From NCBI GenBank assembly GCA_021811105.1, contig JAJZPM010000032.1:1-40721 (forward strand): DNA of 40,721 bases, in the 5' to 3' direction. Under the pieces are notes generated by a model. It was given only the letters and a program-made list of their open reading frames with translations, made no database searches and was not told the DNA's origin. This DNA is from Nitrospirota bacterium (GTDB lineage Bacteria; Nitrospirota; Thermodesulfovibrionia; Thermodesulfovibrionales; UBA6898). Positions within the stretch are counted from its first letter, which is position 1; each line of letters opens with the position of its first letter. Of this stretch, positions 7,408-17,497 are shown piece by piece. The position numbers and the translations under genes are program-made.

Positions 7408-8286
7408 CTATCCCACAATGATCCGGTAAATCTCCTTGTACCGCGCGATAGCCTTTTCGACGATGTAGTCGGGCAACTCGGGGCCCGGATATGTCTGGTC
7501 CCAGTCGAGAGCAAGCAGATAGTCGCGTATGATCTGTTTGTCGTAGCTGTCCTGGGCCTTTCCCGGCTGATAGGTCTTCATCGACCAGAACCGCGACGAA
7601 TCCGGCGTAAGGACCTCATCGATGAGAATCAATCTGCCGTCATAGATGCCGAACTCGAACTTGGTGTCGGCTATGATGATCCCTTTCTCCTCGGCTATGT
7701 CCCGCGCCTTCGTATAGACCCCGAGGCTCACATCCCTCAACTGCCCGGCCGTTTCTTCGCCGACGATCTTCTTCATCTCGTCGAAGCTGATATTCACGTC
7801 GTGTCCCTCTTCGGCCTTCGTGCTCGGAGTAAATATCGGGACAGCGAGTTTCGATGACTCGACGAGTCCGCTGGGAAGCGTGATGCCGCAGACCGTGCCT
7901 TTGGCCTTATATTCCTTCCATCCAGAGCCCGAGAGATAGCCCCTGACGATGCATTCCACCGGCATCGGTTTAGCCTTTTTTACCAGCATGCTCCTGCCTT
8001 CAAGGACTTCCCGGTATTTGCGAAGCACCTCAGGATACTCGTCCACCTCGGTTGCCACGATATGGTTTTCTATGATCTCTTTCATCCGGCCGAACCAGTA
8101 AAGGGATATCCCGGTAAGTATCTTTCCTTTTCCCGCGATGCCGCTGGGGAGCACCACGTCAAAGGCCGAGATCCGGTCGGTCGCCACGATCAGCAGATAC
8201 TCGTCGATTTCGTAGACATCCCTCACCTTGCCCCGTCTGAGGAGGTTCACGTCCGGGAAGTTCGTCTTAACGACAATGTTTTCCAT
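7408..8286 (-). CDS. purC: Phosphoribosylaminoimidazole-succinocarboxamide synthase
   Basis: ATP-dependent joining of aspartate to CAIR, giving SAICAR in de novo purine synthesis. The 292 residues fit the longer bacterial/yeast-like PurC type. Markers are GKVRDVYE near the N-terminus (nucleotide loop), [40 protein letters not shown] and IADTKFEFG with [12 protein letters not shown]. The ATG at 8286 follows GAGGGTGA and lies 10 nt after the gatB stop, so it is the third gene of a gatA-gatB-purC operon. No other pur genes are in the window. Confidence 0.96.
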   Translation of the reverse strand: MENIVVKTNFPDVNLLRRGKVRDVYEIDEYLLIVATDRISAFDVVLPSGIAGKGKILTGISLYWFGRMKEIIENHIVATEVDEYPEVLRKYREVLEGRSMLVKKAKPMPVECIVRGYLSGSGWKEYKAKGTVCGITLPSGLVESSKLAVPIFTPSTKAEEGHDVNISFDEMKKIVGEETAGQLRDVSLGVYTKARDIAEEKGIIIADTKFEFGIYDGRLILIDEVLTPDSSRFWSMKTYQPGKAQDSYDKQIIRDYLLALDWDQTYPGPELPDYIVEKAIARYKEIYRIIVG

Positions 8287-8296
8287 GGGTCACCCT

Positions 8297-9724
8297 CTAC
8301 GAAAGTTTTTTCCTCAGCAGCTCGTTCAGCACCTGGGGGTTGGCCTTGCCCTTCATCGCCTTCATCGCCTGTCCCACGAAAAAGCCGATTAGTTTCTCTT
8401 CACCCGCCCTGAACCGCTCGGCCTCTTTCTGGTGCTTCGCGATCACCTCGTCGACAATCTTTTCGATAGCGGACTCATCGCTTATCTGCACAAGCCCTTT
8501 GTCCCTGACGATATCTTCCGCGTTCTTGCCGGTCCGGTACATTTCTTCGAAGACAGTCTTGGCGATCTTGCCGCTGATAGTCCCTTTATCGATGAGCTTA
8601 AGCATATCGGCCAGGTGAAAAGGCTTAAGTGGACAGTCAGTGAATTCCCTGTTCTCCTCGTTCAGCAGCCTCATGAGATCTCCCATCATCCAGTTCGCGA
8701 CAGCCTTCGGCTGCCCCCCGGCCTTTATCGATTCCTCGAACCACTCCGCAACGGGCTTCTCCGTGGTGAGAAGATCGGCATCGTATTTCGGCAGACCGTA
8801 TTCGGACGTGAACCGCTCTCTCTTCACATCGGGCAGTTCGGGAAGTGACGCCCGTATCTCGTCTATCCAACGCTGCTCCGCCGCAATCGGGACGAGATCA
8901 GGTTCCGGGAAATAGCGATAGTCATGGGCCTCTTCCTTGGAGCGCATGGATTCGGTGATCCCTTTCGCCGAGTCCCAGAGCCTCGTCTCCTGAATGACCT
9001 TTCCGCCCTCTTCGACCACTCTGATCTGTCTTTTGATCTCGTATTCGAGAGCCTTTTCAACGAACCTGAAGGAGTTGATGTTCTTCACCTCCGCACGCGT
9101 GCCGTATTCTTTCTGCCCTGCCGGCCTGATAGATATGTTGGCGTCGCACCTTAGGGAACCCTGCTCCATGTTGCCGTCGCAGACGCCGAGGTACCTGAGG
9201 ATCGTCCTCAGCTTCTTCATATATTCAGATGCCTCTTTAGCGCTTCTGATGTCGGGTTCGGAGACGATCTCCATCAGGGGTACGCCAGCCCTGTTCAAAT
9301 CGACGAAACTATAGCTGCCGTTGCCTTCGTGGATGTTCTTGCCCGCGTCCTCCTCCATATGGATCCTCGTGATACCTATCCGCTTCGTCTCCCCTTCTAC
9401 CACTATCTCGACAAAGCCGCCTTCGCAAATCGGGTGCTCGAACTGGCTTATCTGGTAGCCCTTCGGGAGGTCCGGATAAAAATAGTTTTTCCGCGCAAAC
9501 CGGCTGTACGGGGAAATTCTGCAGTGCATCGCGAGACCCGTCCGTATCGCAAATTCGAGCGCCTTCCTGTTTAAAACAGGGAGCACGCCCGGCATACCGA
9601 TGCAGATTTCGCAGGTCTGGCTATTCGGTTCTGCGCCGAACTTTGTGGAACAGCCGCAGAATATCTTGGTGTCGGTACTCATCTGCGCGTGGACTTCGAG
9701 CCCTATCACCGACTCGTATTTCAT
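8297..9724 (-). CDS. gatB: Asp-tRNA(Asn)/Glu-tRNA(Gln) amidotransferase subunit B
   Basis: The GatCAB subunit that binds misacylated tRNA and activates it with ATP for transamidation. The 475 residues match the family length. Hallmarks are the N-terminal IGLEVHAQM, the zinc-type CGCST...[57 protein letters not shown] and the C-terminal YqeY-like tail domain. I chose the ATG at 9724 because it forms an ATGA overlap with the gatA stop; an ATG 24 nt upstream adds non-family residues. The catalytic glutaminase GatA is encoded just upstream. Confidence 0.97.
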   Translation of the reverse strand: MKYESVIGLEVHAQMSTDTKIFCGCSTKFGAEPNSQTCEICIGMPGVLPVLNRKALEFAIRTGLAMHCRISPYSRFARKNYFYPDLPKGYQISQFEHPICEGGFVEIVVEGETKRIGITRIHMEEDAGKNIHEGNGSYSFVDLNRAGVPLMEIVSEPDIRSAKEASEYMKKLRTILRYLGVCDGNMEQGSLRCDANISIRPAGQKEYGTRAEVKNINSFRFVEKALEYEIKRQIRVVEEGGKVIQETRLWDSAKGITESMRSKEEAHDYRYFPEPDLVPIAAEQRWIDEIRASLPELPDVKRERFTSEYGLPKYDADLLTTEKPVAEWFEESIKAGGQPKAVANWMMGDLMRLLNEENREFTDCPLKPFHLADMLKLIDKGTISGKIAKTVFEEMYRTGKNAEDIVRDKGLVQISDESAIEKIVDEVIAKHQKEAERFRAGEEKLIGFFVGQAMKAMKGKANPQVLNELLRKKLS

Positions 9725-11175
9725 AGCGCCGGCTTCCTCTTGTGCCATTCCGTCGATTGCTCGTAGGCGAACGACGCAGTGAGAAGCGTCTCTTCGTCGA
9801 AGTGTTTGCCTATCAACTGGAGTCCGATCGGGAGGTTCCCTGTCGTAAAACCGCAGGGGACCGAGATCCCCGGAACGCCCGCGAGGTTTACGGATATAGT
9901 AAAAATATCCGCAAGATACATCTGGAGCGGGTCCTCGGTCTTTTCACCCATTCTGAATGCGGCGGTAGGCGAAGTGGGGGTCACGATGACATCGACCTCC
10001 CGGAATACCTTTTCGAAATCGTCCTTGATCAGCGTCCTCACCTGCTGGGCCTTCTTGTAATACGCATCGTAATACCCGGAGGAGAGCGCGTAGGTGCCGA
10101 GCATGATCCTCCTCTTCACCTCAGGACCGAATCCTTCCGCCCTCGTCCTCATGTATGTGTCGATCAGGTCCTTGCCTTCGGCCCTGAAGCCGTACTTGAC
10201 GCCGTCATAGCGGGCGAGGTTCGAACTCGCCTCAGAAGTGGCAAGCACATAATAGGTTGCGACCGCGTAGCCGGTATGGGGCAGCGAGACATCGACCGGC
10301 ACCGCCCCGAGTGACTCGAATTTTCGTATCGCTTCTCTGACGGCCGAGTCCACCTCCGGGTCCATCCCCTCGATAAAATACTCCTTCGGGACGCCGATCT
10401 TCATCCCTTTTACATCTTTTCCTATCGCCGCGGTGAAGTCGGGGACTAAGACCGGCGCAGAGGTCGAATCGCGGAAGTCCCTGCCGCTTATGACATTCAA
10501 AAGCATGGCGCAGTCGGTCACGTTTTTTGTTATCGGACCGATCTGGTCCAGGGAAGAGGCGAAGGCGACCAGCCCATACCTCGAAACACGGCCGTACGTG
10601 GGCTTCATTCCAACCACCCCGCAGAGTGAGGCGGGCTGTCTGATCGATCCGCCGGTATCGGAGCCGAGCGCTGCGCTGCACTCGTCCGCCGCGACCGCAG
10701 CCGCCGAACCGCCGCTCGAACCGCCGGGTATCCTCTCCGTATCCCAGGGGTTCCTCGTGGTATGGAACCCCGAATTTTCGGTCGACGACCCCATTGCAAA
10801 CTCATCCAGGTTCGTCTTGCCCGACAGCACGTAGCCGGCCTCGATCAGCTTCGAGGTGACGGTGCTTTCATAGGGCGGGATAAAGTTCCTCAGAATCTTG
10901 GACGAACATGTGGTCGGAACGCCTTTTGTGCACATATTGTCTTTGACTGCGACAGGGATGCCGGTCATCAATTTCTTCGTCCCGGCTGAAAGGTCCCTGT
11001 CGGCCTTATCAGCCATAAGGAAAGCTTCGTTCCGCGGCAGAGTAACGTAGGCCTTTATCTTCTCCTCGACTGCGTCGATCCTCGAATAGACGGAAGTGAT
11101 AATCTCCTTTGCCGTGACCTCGCCTTTATCGAGCATCCGCCGCAGTTCTTGCACGCCGAGACTGTAAAGCTCCAA
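9721..11175 (-). CDS. gatA: Asp-tRNA(Asn)/Glu-tRNA(Gln) amidotransferase subunit A
   Basis: Glutaminase subunit of GatCAB and an amidase-signature enzyme. The 484-residue protein has the complete Ser-cisSer-Lys triad: Lys78 (VAVKDN), Ser153 ([13 protein letters not shown]) and Ser177 ([12 protein letters not shown]). The start codon is TTG at 11175, supported by GGAGG 6 nt upstream and by the family N-terminus. It leads the operon with gatB and purC, with an extended -10 promoter about 24 nt upstream of the start. The small third subunit, gatC, is not found next to it; it must be elsewhere if the complex is standard. Confidence 0.96.
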   Translation of the reverse strand: MELYSLGVQELRRMLDKGEVTAKEIITSVYSRIDAVEEKIKAYVTLPRNEAFLMADKADRDLSAGTKKLMTGIPVAVKDNMCTKGVPTTCSSKILRNFIPPYESTVTSKLIEAGYVLSGKTNLDEFAMGSSTENSGFHTTRNPWDTERIPGGSSGGSAAAVAADECSAALGSDTGGSIRQPASLCGVVGMKPTYGRVSRYGLVAFASSLDQIGPITKNVTDCAMLLNVISGRDFRDSTSAPVLVPDFTAAIGKDVKGMKIGVPKEYFIEGMDPEVDSAVREAIRKFESLGAVPVDVSLPHTGYAVATYYVLATSEASSNLARYDGVKYGFRAEGKDLIDTYMRTRAEGFGPEVKRRIMLGTYALSSGYYDAYYKKAQQVRTLIKDDFEKVFREVDVIVTPTSPTAAFRMGEKTEDPLQMYLADIFTISVNLAGVPGISVPCGFTTGNLPIGLQLIGKHFDEETLLTASFAYEQSTEWHKRKPAL

Positions 11176-11205
11176 CTGATACCTCCGGAAAAAAAGGGAT
11201 TTAGA

Positions 11206-11235
11206 AGTTTAGCACCCGCAGATTAGTGTTTGCAA
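11206..11235 (-). promoter_or_regulatory. Promoter of gatA-gatB-purC
   Basis: On the minus strand TTGCAA (11235-11230), an 18-nt spacer, then TAAACT (11211-11206) preceded by TGC (extended -10). Predicted start is near 11199, leaving about 24 nt of leader with GGAGG. Confidence 0.45.
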
Positions 11236-11253
11236 GGCTTCAGAGATGGCGGG

Positions 11254-11276
11254 CAATTCACTATTCACTATTTACT
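11254..11276. repeat. Second copy of the 7-nt tandem repeat
   Basis: TTCACTATTCACTATTTAC is a short array of the same TATTCAC/TATTTAC heptamer found at 5822-5857. It lies between sspB and gatA. Confidence 0.55.
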
Positions 11277-11699
11277 TTTTTTATTGAAATCGACCCTGAC
11301 CACCTTGTCATACGGCGATCTATCGGGTTTCTTTCGGACCCCGGAGTGCGTCTTCTGCCGGTCCCCTGCCTCTTTACTCCCGGACTCCGACGTCGGAGCG
11401 ACCGCGAACTGCGCAGACAACTCAGGAGAGAAGACCGACATGATCTTATCATGCGGGATAAAGCATTGATGGGTCGCGGCCCCGAAAACAAGTTTCGCCG
11501 AGATACCTGAATCCGTCCACTCGAAGTTCATCCGCTTATTGAACACGAGGACGATACCCTTCTCTTTTTCTTCAGGAAGAAAACCCCTGTTGCCGATAGT
11601 CACGTCCTCGGAATACCGGGCGAGGATGAAGACCCTGCCGGCAAGGTTAAGCATGTCGTAAAACACCCGTTTCTTAAGATCATTCAGCGAGGAAACCAT
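11268..11699 (-). CDS. SspB-like ClpXP adaptor protein
   Basis: Probable stringent-starvation-protein-B family adaptor, which tethers ssrA-tagged or other substrates to ClpXP. The 143 residues start with a helix-rich LKKRVFYDMLNLAGRVFIL segment, followed by the beta core with IVLVFNKRMNFEWTD, KLVFGAATHQCFIPHDKIMSVFS, matching the SspB fold order. The C-terminal ~45 residues are polar and disordered, ending in a basic VVRVDFNKKSK that could be the ClpX-binding tail of the family. It starts 12 nt after the DUF2007 gene stop behind an AGGGGGG ribosome site. Identification is by recognition of the core; the substrate is unknown. Confidence 0.72.
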   Translation of the reverse strand: MVSSLNDLKKRVFYDMLNLAGRVFILARYSEDVTIGNRGFLPEEKEKGIVLVFNKRMNFEWTDSGISAKLVFGAATHQCFIPHDKIMSVFSPELSAQFAVAPTSESGSKEAGDRQKTHSGVRKKPDRSPYDKVVRVDFNKKSK

Positions 11700-11711
11700 A
11701 GCCCCCCTTCT

Positions 11712-11936
11712 TTATCCTCCATCCTTCATGCCTTTTACCAGCTCTTCCGCAGCCGCCTTGTCGGATTCCTTCACCAGAATCTTAACTTCCCCCATCCTCC
11801 CGACATTAACGGGATAAGGAGTGACCTTCGCCGATCGTATCTCGGCCTCGATGCCCCCACTTTCCAGAAGGTCTTTGATCATCTCCGCCTCGAGGGCGTC
11901 GTAGGTCACCATTAACTCGATCCACCGTGAAGCCAT
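11712..11936 (-). CDS. DUF2007 family small protein
   Basis: 74 residues starting MASRWIELMVTYDALEAEMI and containing the beta-alpha-beta ferredoxin-like pattern of DUF2007 (putative signal-transducing protein, DUF2007), with VKILVKESDKAAAEELV at the end. The function is unknown. I chose the ATG at 11936 over one at 11990 because a good sigma-70 promoter lies between them: its -10 ends 5 nt before this ATG, so a longer protein could not be made from that transcript. No Shine-Dalgarno is present, consistent with a leaderless message. It is co-directional with the SspB-like gene 12 nt away. Confidence 0.72.
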   Translation of the reverse strand: MASRWIELMVTYDALEAEMIKDLLESGGIEAEIRSAKVTPYPVNVGRMGEVKILVKESDKAAAEELVKGMKDGG

Positions 11937-11941
11937 AGTTA

Positions 11942-11971
11942 AGCATAAAATTAAGGAAGAGCGTCTGTCAA
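11942..11971 (-). promoter_or_regulatory. Sigma-70 promoter for a leaderless DUF2007 mRNA
   Basis: Minus strand: perfect TTGACA (11971-11966), 18-nt spacer, TATGCT (11947-11942), then 5 nt to the ATG at 11936. The predicted transcription start coincides with the start codon. Confidence 0.55.
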
Positions 11972-12114
11972 AAAATAAAGCGCATTCCATAAAATAAGCA
12001 GGTCACCGGAAGATCAAACGACTTGTGAACACACATGATAAGGGCATAGGCATAGTGACCGCAACTATTTGCGATCAGGGCAGCATCCGGGCACCCTTCG
12101 GGACAATGAAGGAA

Positions 12115-12726
12115 TTATTCCTTGCGGTCGGCGACCTCTTCCTCTTCTACTCTGCCCTCACATTCCGGACATATGCCGTGGGAGAAATTGACTCCGGTAT
12201 TTTCAGAAATGAATTTCTCGATTTGCTCCCAATAGCCCTTGTCATTCCGGACTTTTTTACACCACGCGCACACCGGGATCAGTCCCTGCAAAGTCCTGAT
12301 CTTCTCGCGGGCGTCCTGAAGCTCACCCGTCAGCGATTTCCTGTTGGCTTCCATTTTGGACCTGTAGATGGCAAACTCTATCGAAATATACAGATCTCTT
12401 GCCCTGAACGGCTTGACGATATACCCGAAGGGCTCGGTCACCTTGGCGCGCTGGGCCGTGGCCTCATCTGCATGGGCGGTCAGGTATACCACGGGAATAC
12501 CGAAAAGGGCGCGAATCTTCTCAGCCGCATCTACACCGTCAACGGCGCCCTTCAAGACAACATCCATCAGCACAAGGTCAGGCCGGCATTCCATCGCCTT
12601 CATGATGGCATCATCACCGGTGGAAGCGATGTCGGCGACCACATATCCCAACTTTTCAAGCGTTTTCTTAATATGAAGTACGACTATCCCTTCATCCTCG
12701 ACTACCAGTATCTTTTCATTTGCCAA
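12115..12726 (-). CDS. Response regulator with C-terminal Cys-rich module
   Basis: 203 residues. The receiver domain (1-120) has the acidic pair near residue 10, phospho-acceptor Asp55 (LVLMDV), Thr83 and Lys105 (YIVKPF). A coiled linker leads to a C-terminal module with Cys153/Cys156 (PVCAWCKK) and Cys186/Cys189 (HGICPEC), spaced like a zinc or redox site; this tail recurs in response regulators without DNA-binding domains. The start is TTG at 12726 with GGGAGG 8 nt upstream; the nearby ATG is out of frame. It follows the kinase gene by 3 nt and is surely its partner. The output is likely protein-protein or metal/redox-based. Confidence 0.85.
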   Translation of the reverse strand: MANEKILVVEDEGIVVLHIKKTLEKLGYVVADIASTGDDAIMKAMECRPDLVLMDVVLKGAVDGVDAAEKIRALFGIPVVYLTAHADEATAQRAKVTEPFGYIVKPFRARDLYISIEFAIYRSKMEANRKSLTGELQDAREKIRTLQGLIPVCAWCKKVRNDKGYWEQIEKFISENTGVNFSHGICPECEGRVEEEEVADRKE

Positions 12727-12729
12727 GAC

Positions 12730-14397
12730 CTAAACCTCCCTAACATTGTTTCTGCGGAAATTAATCTTAAAAGCAGTCCCGTTACTTCCATCATGTTCTA
12801 TAATCCCATTGAGCTGGGTCACCAGGGAAATCACTAACTGCAACCCAAGCGACGGCGCGTTCCTGAAATCCAGCCCCTCAGGAAGGCCAACACCGTTGTC
12901 GCGCACACTAAGGGTAATGCTCCCATCATCATCCTCGTGCATGTGTATCGTCAGTCGGCCCTTCCGTCCATTGGGGAAGGCGTGCCGGAGAGAATTAAAA
13001 ACGAGCTCATTGATAATCAGCCCGCATGGGATTCCGGAATTGATATCAAGAAAAACCCCTTCGATGAGCGTCTCCAGTTCTATCTGTTCCGCTTTGTGCC
13101 CGGTCAGGGCCGTCAAGTTGGCAGCCAGTTCTTCAACATACTCCTTGAAATCAATTTTGGACAGGTCCCTTGCGCGATATAATTTCTCGTGTATGAGAGA
13201 CATCGTTTCGATACGTCTCTGGCTTTCATCGAATAAAATCCGCACTTCCTTATCCTGTATCTGGCCCGCCTGAAGCTCGAGCATGCTGGCAACAATCTGC
13301 AGATTGTTCTTAACCCGATGGTGGATCTCCTTGAGAAGTATCTCCTTTTCCCTGAGAGACGCCTTGATGAGTCCCTCCGCGCGCTTGCGCTCCGTGATGT
13401 TTCTGGTAATGCCGAGTGAGGCGATTATTTCTCCCCGCTCATTGCGGACCGGAACAGCGTGGGTTGCCAGCCAGATCCGCCCCCCCTTCAAACCGACCAT
13501 CTCGAACTCCACTTTCCCCGGCTTGCCCTCAAAAGTTCTTTCCGTCAGCGACTGGAAGGCCTGTCGATATTCCGGAACAATCAAAGGGTAGACGGGCCTG
13601 CCCTTCACCTGTTCAAACGAGTCGGCCTCAACCATCTCAAGGCCCGCAGGGTTCATACGCATCAACTTTCCGTCCCGGGAAAGAAGCTTGACACAATCCG
13701 GCTCGGTATCAATAATCGTTTGCAGGAAGTTTTCGCTTTCCTTCAGCGCCTCCTCCGCCTTCCTGCGGGCGATATCGCTCTTCCGCGACCCCCTTGAGGT
13801 CATCACGACGGCGCCGATAAGACCACATACCAGGAAAAAGAGTGCCGAAAAGGCTGTCACGAGCAGTCTATCGCTTTTTGCTTTTGCCCTCGTGATGTCC
13901 ATATATACTACACTGGCGCCGACAAACTTACCGCTTCTCATTACCGGCATATATGTTTCCACGACATCTGCATTTACCAGCTGGCCGCTGACCGACCGCG
14001 TATTCTTCTTCACAAACTCTTTATATATAATCCCCTTCGCCACAACATCATAAAAAAATTTTTCATCGATTACATGTCCTATGTCGGAAGGGTCGCTTGA
14101 ATATACGGTTTCTCCCGAAGCCGAAAAAAACAATATTTTCATCAAGCCGAAATCGTTCTTCAGAAGTTCAACTTCCCTCTTAAAAGAATCGGGCAAAGAC
14201 CCTCTCGTGAGCTGGATATCTCCCGAAAGCAATCTGTTCTCCAGGTGGGCCGCTATGCGTTCCGAATTATCCTCTGAGGCCTCTGTCAATAAATTGGTAA
14301 AAGACGGAAAAACAAAAAAAAGATTATATGCCGCCAGGATTAACACCGATGCAACAGCGATAAGCAAAATACTTTTTGATGGATTATCTTTGAACAT
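12730..14397 (-). CDS. Membrane sensor histidine kinase (HisKA_2 type) with PAS domain
   Basis: 555 residues. Transmembrane helices at about 10-31 and 177-200 bracket an extracytoplasmic sensor domain (33-176) of single-Cache-like make-up. A PAS domain follows (about 222-338), then a HisKA_2 dimerisation region with LLKEIHHRVKNNLQ (phospho-His359 or 360) and an ATPase with the N box (INELVFNSLRHAF), DNGVGLPEG and LGLQLVISL. This is the class that usually pairs with regulators lacking DNA-binding domains, as here. The ligand is unknown. No clear Shine-Dalgarno lies before the ATG. The response regulator follows 3 nt after the stop. Confidence 0.88.
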   Translation of the reverse strand: MFKDNPSKSILLIAVASVLILAAYNLFFVFPSFTNLLTEASEDNSERIAAHLENRLLSGDIQLTRGSLPDSFKREVELLKNDFGLMKILFFSASGETVYSSDPSDIGHVIDEKFFYDVVAKGIIYKEFVKKNTRSVSGQLVNADVVETYMPVMRSGKFVGASVVYMDITRAKAKSDRLLVTAFSALFFLVCGLIGAVVMTSRGSRKSDIARRKAEEALKESENFLQTIIDTEPDCVKLLSRDGKLMRMNPAGLEMVEADSFEQVKGRPVYPLIVPEYRQAFQSLTERTFEGKPGKVEFEMVGLKGGRIWLATHAVPVRNERGEIIASLGITRNITERKRAEGLIKASLREKEILLKEIHHRVKNNLQIVASMLELQAGQIQDKEVRILFDESQRRIETMSLIHEKLYRARDLSKIDFKEYVEELAANLTALTGHKAEQIELETLIEGVFLDINSGIPCGLIINELVFNSLRHAFPNGRKGRLTIHMHEDDDGSITLSVRDNGVGLPEGLDFRNAPSLGLQLVISLVTQLNGIIEHDGSNGTAFKINFRRNNVREV

Positions 14398-14696
14398 AAT
14401 TCATTCAGTCAGTCATGCAGCACATCAGCACGGCCCGTCCCCCGTTGCCCGTGCTATTTCCGCCCAACTCGTGATTTTTTAGATTAACGGAAAGTGAAGG
14501 GTTTTGTCAGCATGTAGCTATAAGTTTAGGGGCACTCAATATTGCAATTAGGGGACTCTTCCCGGAGAAAAAGGGCGGAAGGTTCGGCATACGGTCCGGG
14601 ACATGAAATTGCGGATTGTGTTAAGATATCCTGCCCGAAAAGGGAATTTTTTCAAAAAAAAAGTTTCATAATTTTTTGCGAACCGGAGGCGACCAG
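14398..14696. other. Divergent intergenic region between kinase gene and tkt
   Basis: About 300 nt. It holds an inverted repeat GCACGG/CCGTGC at 14428-14433 and 14449-14454, and AT-rich stretches just before tkt (14641-14676). No RNA gene or clear sigma-70 promoter with both boxes was found. Confidence 0.4.
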
Positions 14697-16712
14697 GTGA
14701 AGACGAATATCGATGAACTCTCTGTCAATACGATAAGGATGCTCGCGGCAGATGCCGTGCAGAAGGCAAATTCGGGACATCCCGGGATGCCGATGGGCGA
14801 CGCTCCGATGGCATACGCGCTCTGGTCGAAGTTCCTCAGACATAACCCGAAAAATCCTTTTTGGCATAACCGCGACAGGTTCGTTCTTTCGGCCGGCCAC
14901 GGGTCGGCCCTCCTCTACAGCCTCCTCCACCTCACCGGCTATGAAATCTCGCTCGACGACATAAAGAATTTCAGGCAGTGGGAAAGCCCGACGCCGGGGC
15001 ATCCCGAGTACAGCCCGGGAAAAGGCATCGAAACAACGACAGGACCCCTGGGACAGGGCTTCGCGACGGGAGTAGGAATGGCGATCGCCGAAAAATATCT
15101 TGCCGAAATGTTCAATAAGCCCGGCTTTCCGGTCGTTGATTACCATGTGTACGGCATCATCTCCGACGGAGACCTCATGGAAGGCGTCGCCTCTGAAGCA
15201 GCATCGCTCGCGGGACATCTGAAACTCGGCAACCTGATCTATCTTTACTCCGACAACAAGATCACGATCGAAGGTCCTACGCAACTGACCTTTACGGAGA
15301 ACGTCGGGAAAAGGTTCGATGCCTATGGCTGGCAGGTCCTCCGCGCAGCAGGCAATGACATCGCTCAGATAGCAGAAGCGATAAAGAAGGCGAAGAAGGA
15401 GAAGAACAAACCATCTCTTGTCATTGTGCGGACGAATATAGGGTTCGGGAGCCCGAATAAACAGGACACGCCGGGTGTCCATGGCTCGCCCCTCGGCGAC
15501 GAAGAACTCCGCCTTACCAAGAAAAATCTCAGCTGTCCCCCGAACAAGAAATTCTGCATTCCGAAGGCCGTGGCGTCGCACCTGAAAAAGGCGGTGCAAA
15601 GAGGCAAACAGGAAGAGAAGGCGTGGAACGCGCTCACCGGCAGATACGCAAAAAAATATCCCGAACTCGGCAGGAGATGGGATGATCTTTCGGCCGGCAG
15701 ATTGCCGGAAGGATGGGAGCAGAAAGTGCCGGTGTTCAATCCCTCGGACGGCCCGGTTGCCACGAGGAGCGCATCGGGCAAGATACTGAACGCGATCGCC
15801 GATGTCCTTCCCCAGTTGATAGGCGGATCGGCAGATCTGGCGCCTTCCAACAACACCTATCTGAAAAAATATCCCGACATGGGCGTCGCGAAGGGCGGCA
15901 GGAACATCCACTTCGGAGTGAGGGAACACGCGATGGGGGCCGCCTTAAACGGCATGGCGCTCAGCAGGATGCTTATTCCTTACGGCGGCACTTTTTTCGT
16001 CTTCGCCGATTATATGAAACCGGCAATGCGGCTCTCGGCGCTCATGAAACAGCACGTTGTCTATGTGCTCACGCACGATTCGATAGGCCTCGGCGAAGAC
16101 GGCCCCACCCACCAGCCGATAGAGCAGCTCACGGCCCTGCGGGCCATGCCGAATCTGGCGGTGATACGTCCGGCCGACGCAAACGAGACGGCCGTGGCGT
16201 GGAAGGCAGCCATCGGCGACAGCAGCAGGCCGTACGCGCTAGTCCTCACCCGCCAGAACCTGCCGGTACTGGACAGAAAAAAATATGCGCCGGCCGACGG
16301 CGTCCTGAAAGGGGGCTACATACTCTCTGACCCGAAAGGTACGCCCGACATCATTCTCCTCTCGGCCGGTTCCGAAATCCATATCGCGCTGGCCGCGGCA
16401 GAGACGCTCGGACAGGCCGGCGTTAAGGCAAGGGTCGTCAACATGGCATGCTTCGAGTTCTTCGAGGCCCAGCCGGAGGCCTACCGGAATAAAGTCCTGC
16501 CGCCGGCGGTTGAAACCAGGCTTGCGGTCGAGGCCGGAGCAACGCTCGGATGGCACAAGTACGTGGGTCTCAGGGGAGACGTGATCGGGATAGACCGTTT
16601 CGGCGCCTCGGCCCCTGCAAAGGTCCTGTTCGAAAAATTCGGGATCACCGCGCAAGATATCGTCAACAGGGCAAAAAGGCTGCTGAAAAACAATAGACAG
16701 GAAACGGCATGA
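14697..16712 (+). CDS. tkt: Transketolase
   Basis: Thiamine-diphosphate enzyme that moves two-carbon units in the non-oxidative pentose phosphate pathway. The 671-residue, full-length protein has [47 protein letters not shown] and the ThDP/Mg motif SDGDLMEG...NKITIEG (Ser in place of the first Gly of GDG). The pyrimidine domain has GVREHAMGA and the C-terminal domain begins near GGYILSDP. The GTG at 14697 is preceded by CGGAGG at 7 nt; an upstream TTG would place this ribosome site inside the gene. tusA overlaps its stop by 4 nt. Confidence 0.96.
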   Translation: MKTNIDELSVNTIRMLAADAVQKANSGHPGMPMGDAPMAYALWSKFLRHNPKNPFWHNRDRFVLSAGHGSALLYSLLHLTGYEISLDDIKNFRQWESPTPGHPEYSPGKGIETTTGPLGQGFATGVGMAIAEKYLAEMFNKPGFPVVDYHVYGIISDGDLMEGVASEAASLAGHLKLGNLIYLYSDNKITIEGPTQLTFTENVGKRFDAYGWQVLRAAGNDIAQIAEAIKKAKKEKNKPSLVIVRTNIGFGSPNKQDTPGVHGSPLGDEELRLTKKNLSCPPNKKFCIPKAVASHLKKAVQRGKQEEKAWNALTGRYAKKYPELGRRWDDLSAGRLPEGWEQKVPVFNPSDGPVATRSASGKILNAIADVLPQLIGGSADLAPSNNTYLKKYPDMGVAKGGRNIHFGVREHAMGAALNGMALSRMLIPYGGTFFVFADYMKPAMRLSALMKQHVVYVLTHDSIGLGEDGPTHQPIEQLTALRAMPNLAVIRPADANETAVAWKAAIGDSSRPYALVLTRQNLPVLDRKKYAPADGVLKGGYILSDPKGTPDIILLSAGSEIHIALAAAETLGQAGVKARVVNMACFEFFEAQPEAYRNKVLPPAVETRLAVEAGATLGWHKYVGLRGDVIGIDRFGASAPAKVLFEKFGITAQDIVNRAKRLLKNNRQETA

Positions 16713-16945
16713 TAGTTCTTAAAACCGACCTTGTGATCGACGTGAAGGGATTGCGTTGTCCCAGACCTCTGCTGACCACCAAGCAGACGCTCGAAAAGAT
16801 GCAGCCGGGACAGACACTTGAGGTCATCTCGGACGACTTCAGCACGAAAGCATCATTCCCGCCTTATCTGAAGCGCACCGGCGACGAGCTTCTGAAGATC
16901 GAGATCCAGGGCGAAGAGATACGGCTCTACATCAGGAAAAAGTAG
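16709..16945 (+). CDS. TusA-family sulfur carrier protein
   Basis: 78-residue TusA/SirA-like protein that carries persulfide sulfur on a conserved Cys. The signature GLRCPRPLL places the active Cys at residue 17 in a CPxP motif. Members serve tRNA thiolation, molybdenum-cofactor synthesis or dissimilatory sulfur metabolism; which applies here is not shown by the neighbours. ATGA overlap with tkt implies co-transcription and coupling. Downstream lies the intron remnant. The symbol tusA is likely but paralogues are common, so it is left blank. Confidence 0.88.
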   Translation: MIVLKTDLVIDVKGLRCPRPLLTTKQTLEKMQPGQTLEVISDDFSTKASFPPYLKRTGDELLKIEIQGEEIRLYIRKK

Positions 16946-17039
16946 CTGGCTGTAATGACAATGCAGCGCTCTCCTTCAGGCTTACGGTTTCTTCCGGAAA
17001 AGAACGCGCCCTCTGTGATCCATCGCGAGCGATGTACCG

Positions 17040-17400
17040 TAGAGAGCTGGCGTAGTGGCCCAAAGGATCTATCTCCAGCTCCCCCTCATCAAATTCCGTG
17101 CATGCAGTTTTCCCGCACACCCTTACCGATTATCTTCTTCCAGCAGCTTTCACAGAGTGAGTCCATGGAGCAGTTCTTGGTATGTTGTAAAGCCCTAAGG
17201 TTTGGTAATAGTAGTGGTCAGGAAACGCCTTGTACCCGAAGCCATGGTAACGATGCTTGCGGCGCAGGTAAATACGAATCCGTTTCACCAAGTATTTTCT
17301 CAGGGACGACAGGGCTGTAGAGCAGTTACCATAGTAAAAGTAGCCTACCCATCCTCTGACAACTTCGTTGACTCTTTGGATTACGACCTCAAATTTTGCC
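17040..17400 (-). mobile_element. Decayed 3' fragment of a group II intron
   Basis: Minus strand. Codons from about 17396 to the TAA at 17130 encode the C-terminal maturase (domain X) part of a group II intron protein: EVVRGWVGYFYYGN, LVKRIRIYLRRKHR and GFGYKAFPDHYYYQTLGL. Just after the stop, 17127-17091 folds like intron domain V, with GCGG-GAAA-ACTGC distal stem, GNRA loop and AT bulge, but the basal strand reads AAGGG where GAGCC with the catalytic AGC triad is expected. A domain VI-like hairpin follows with arms GAGCTGG/CCAGCTC (17044-17050 and 17075-17081). The reverse transcriptase domain and 5' half are missing, so it is immobile. Exact ends are uncertain. Confidence 0.8.
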
Positions 17401-17497
17401 CCGGTCCCGAGAATCTCATTTTTGATTCTTGGGGCCCCCAAATGGTATATTGAGTCATTGCGAAACATTTCACAGAGGTCACTTCCGGCCCCTGCCA

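Noticed and set aside
14652-15929. 425-codon minus-strand frame antisense to tkt
   Set aside because: Its Arg/His/Phe-rich translation mirrors codon bias of the well-supported transketolase on the other strand; no start signal or family match.
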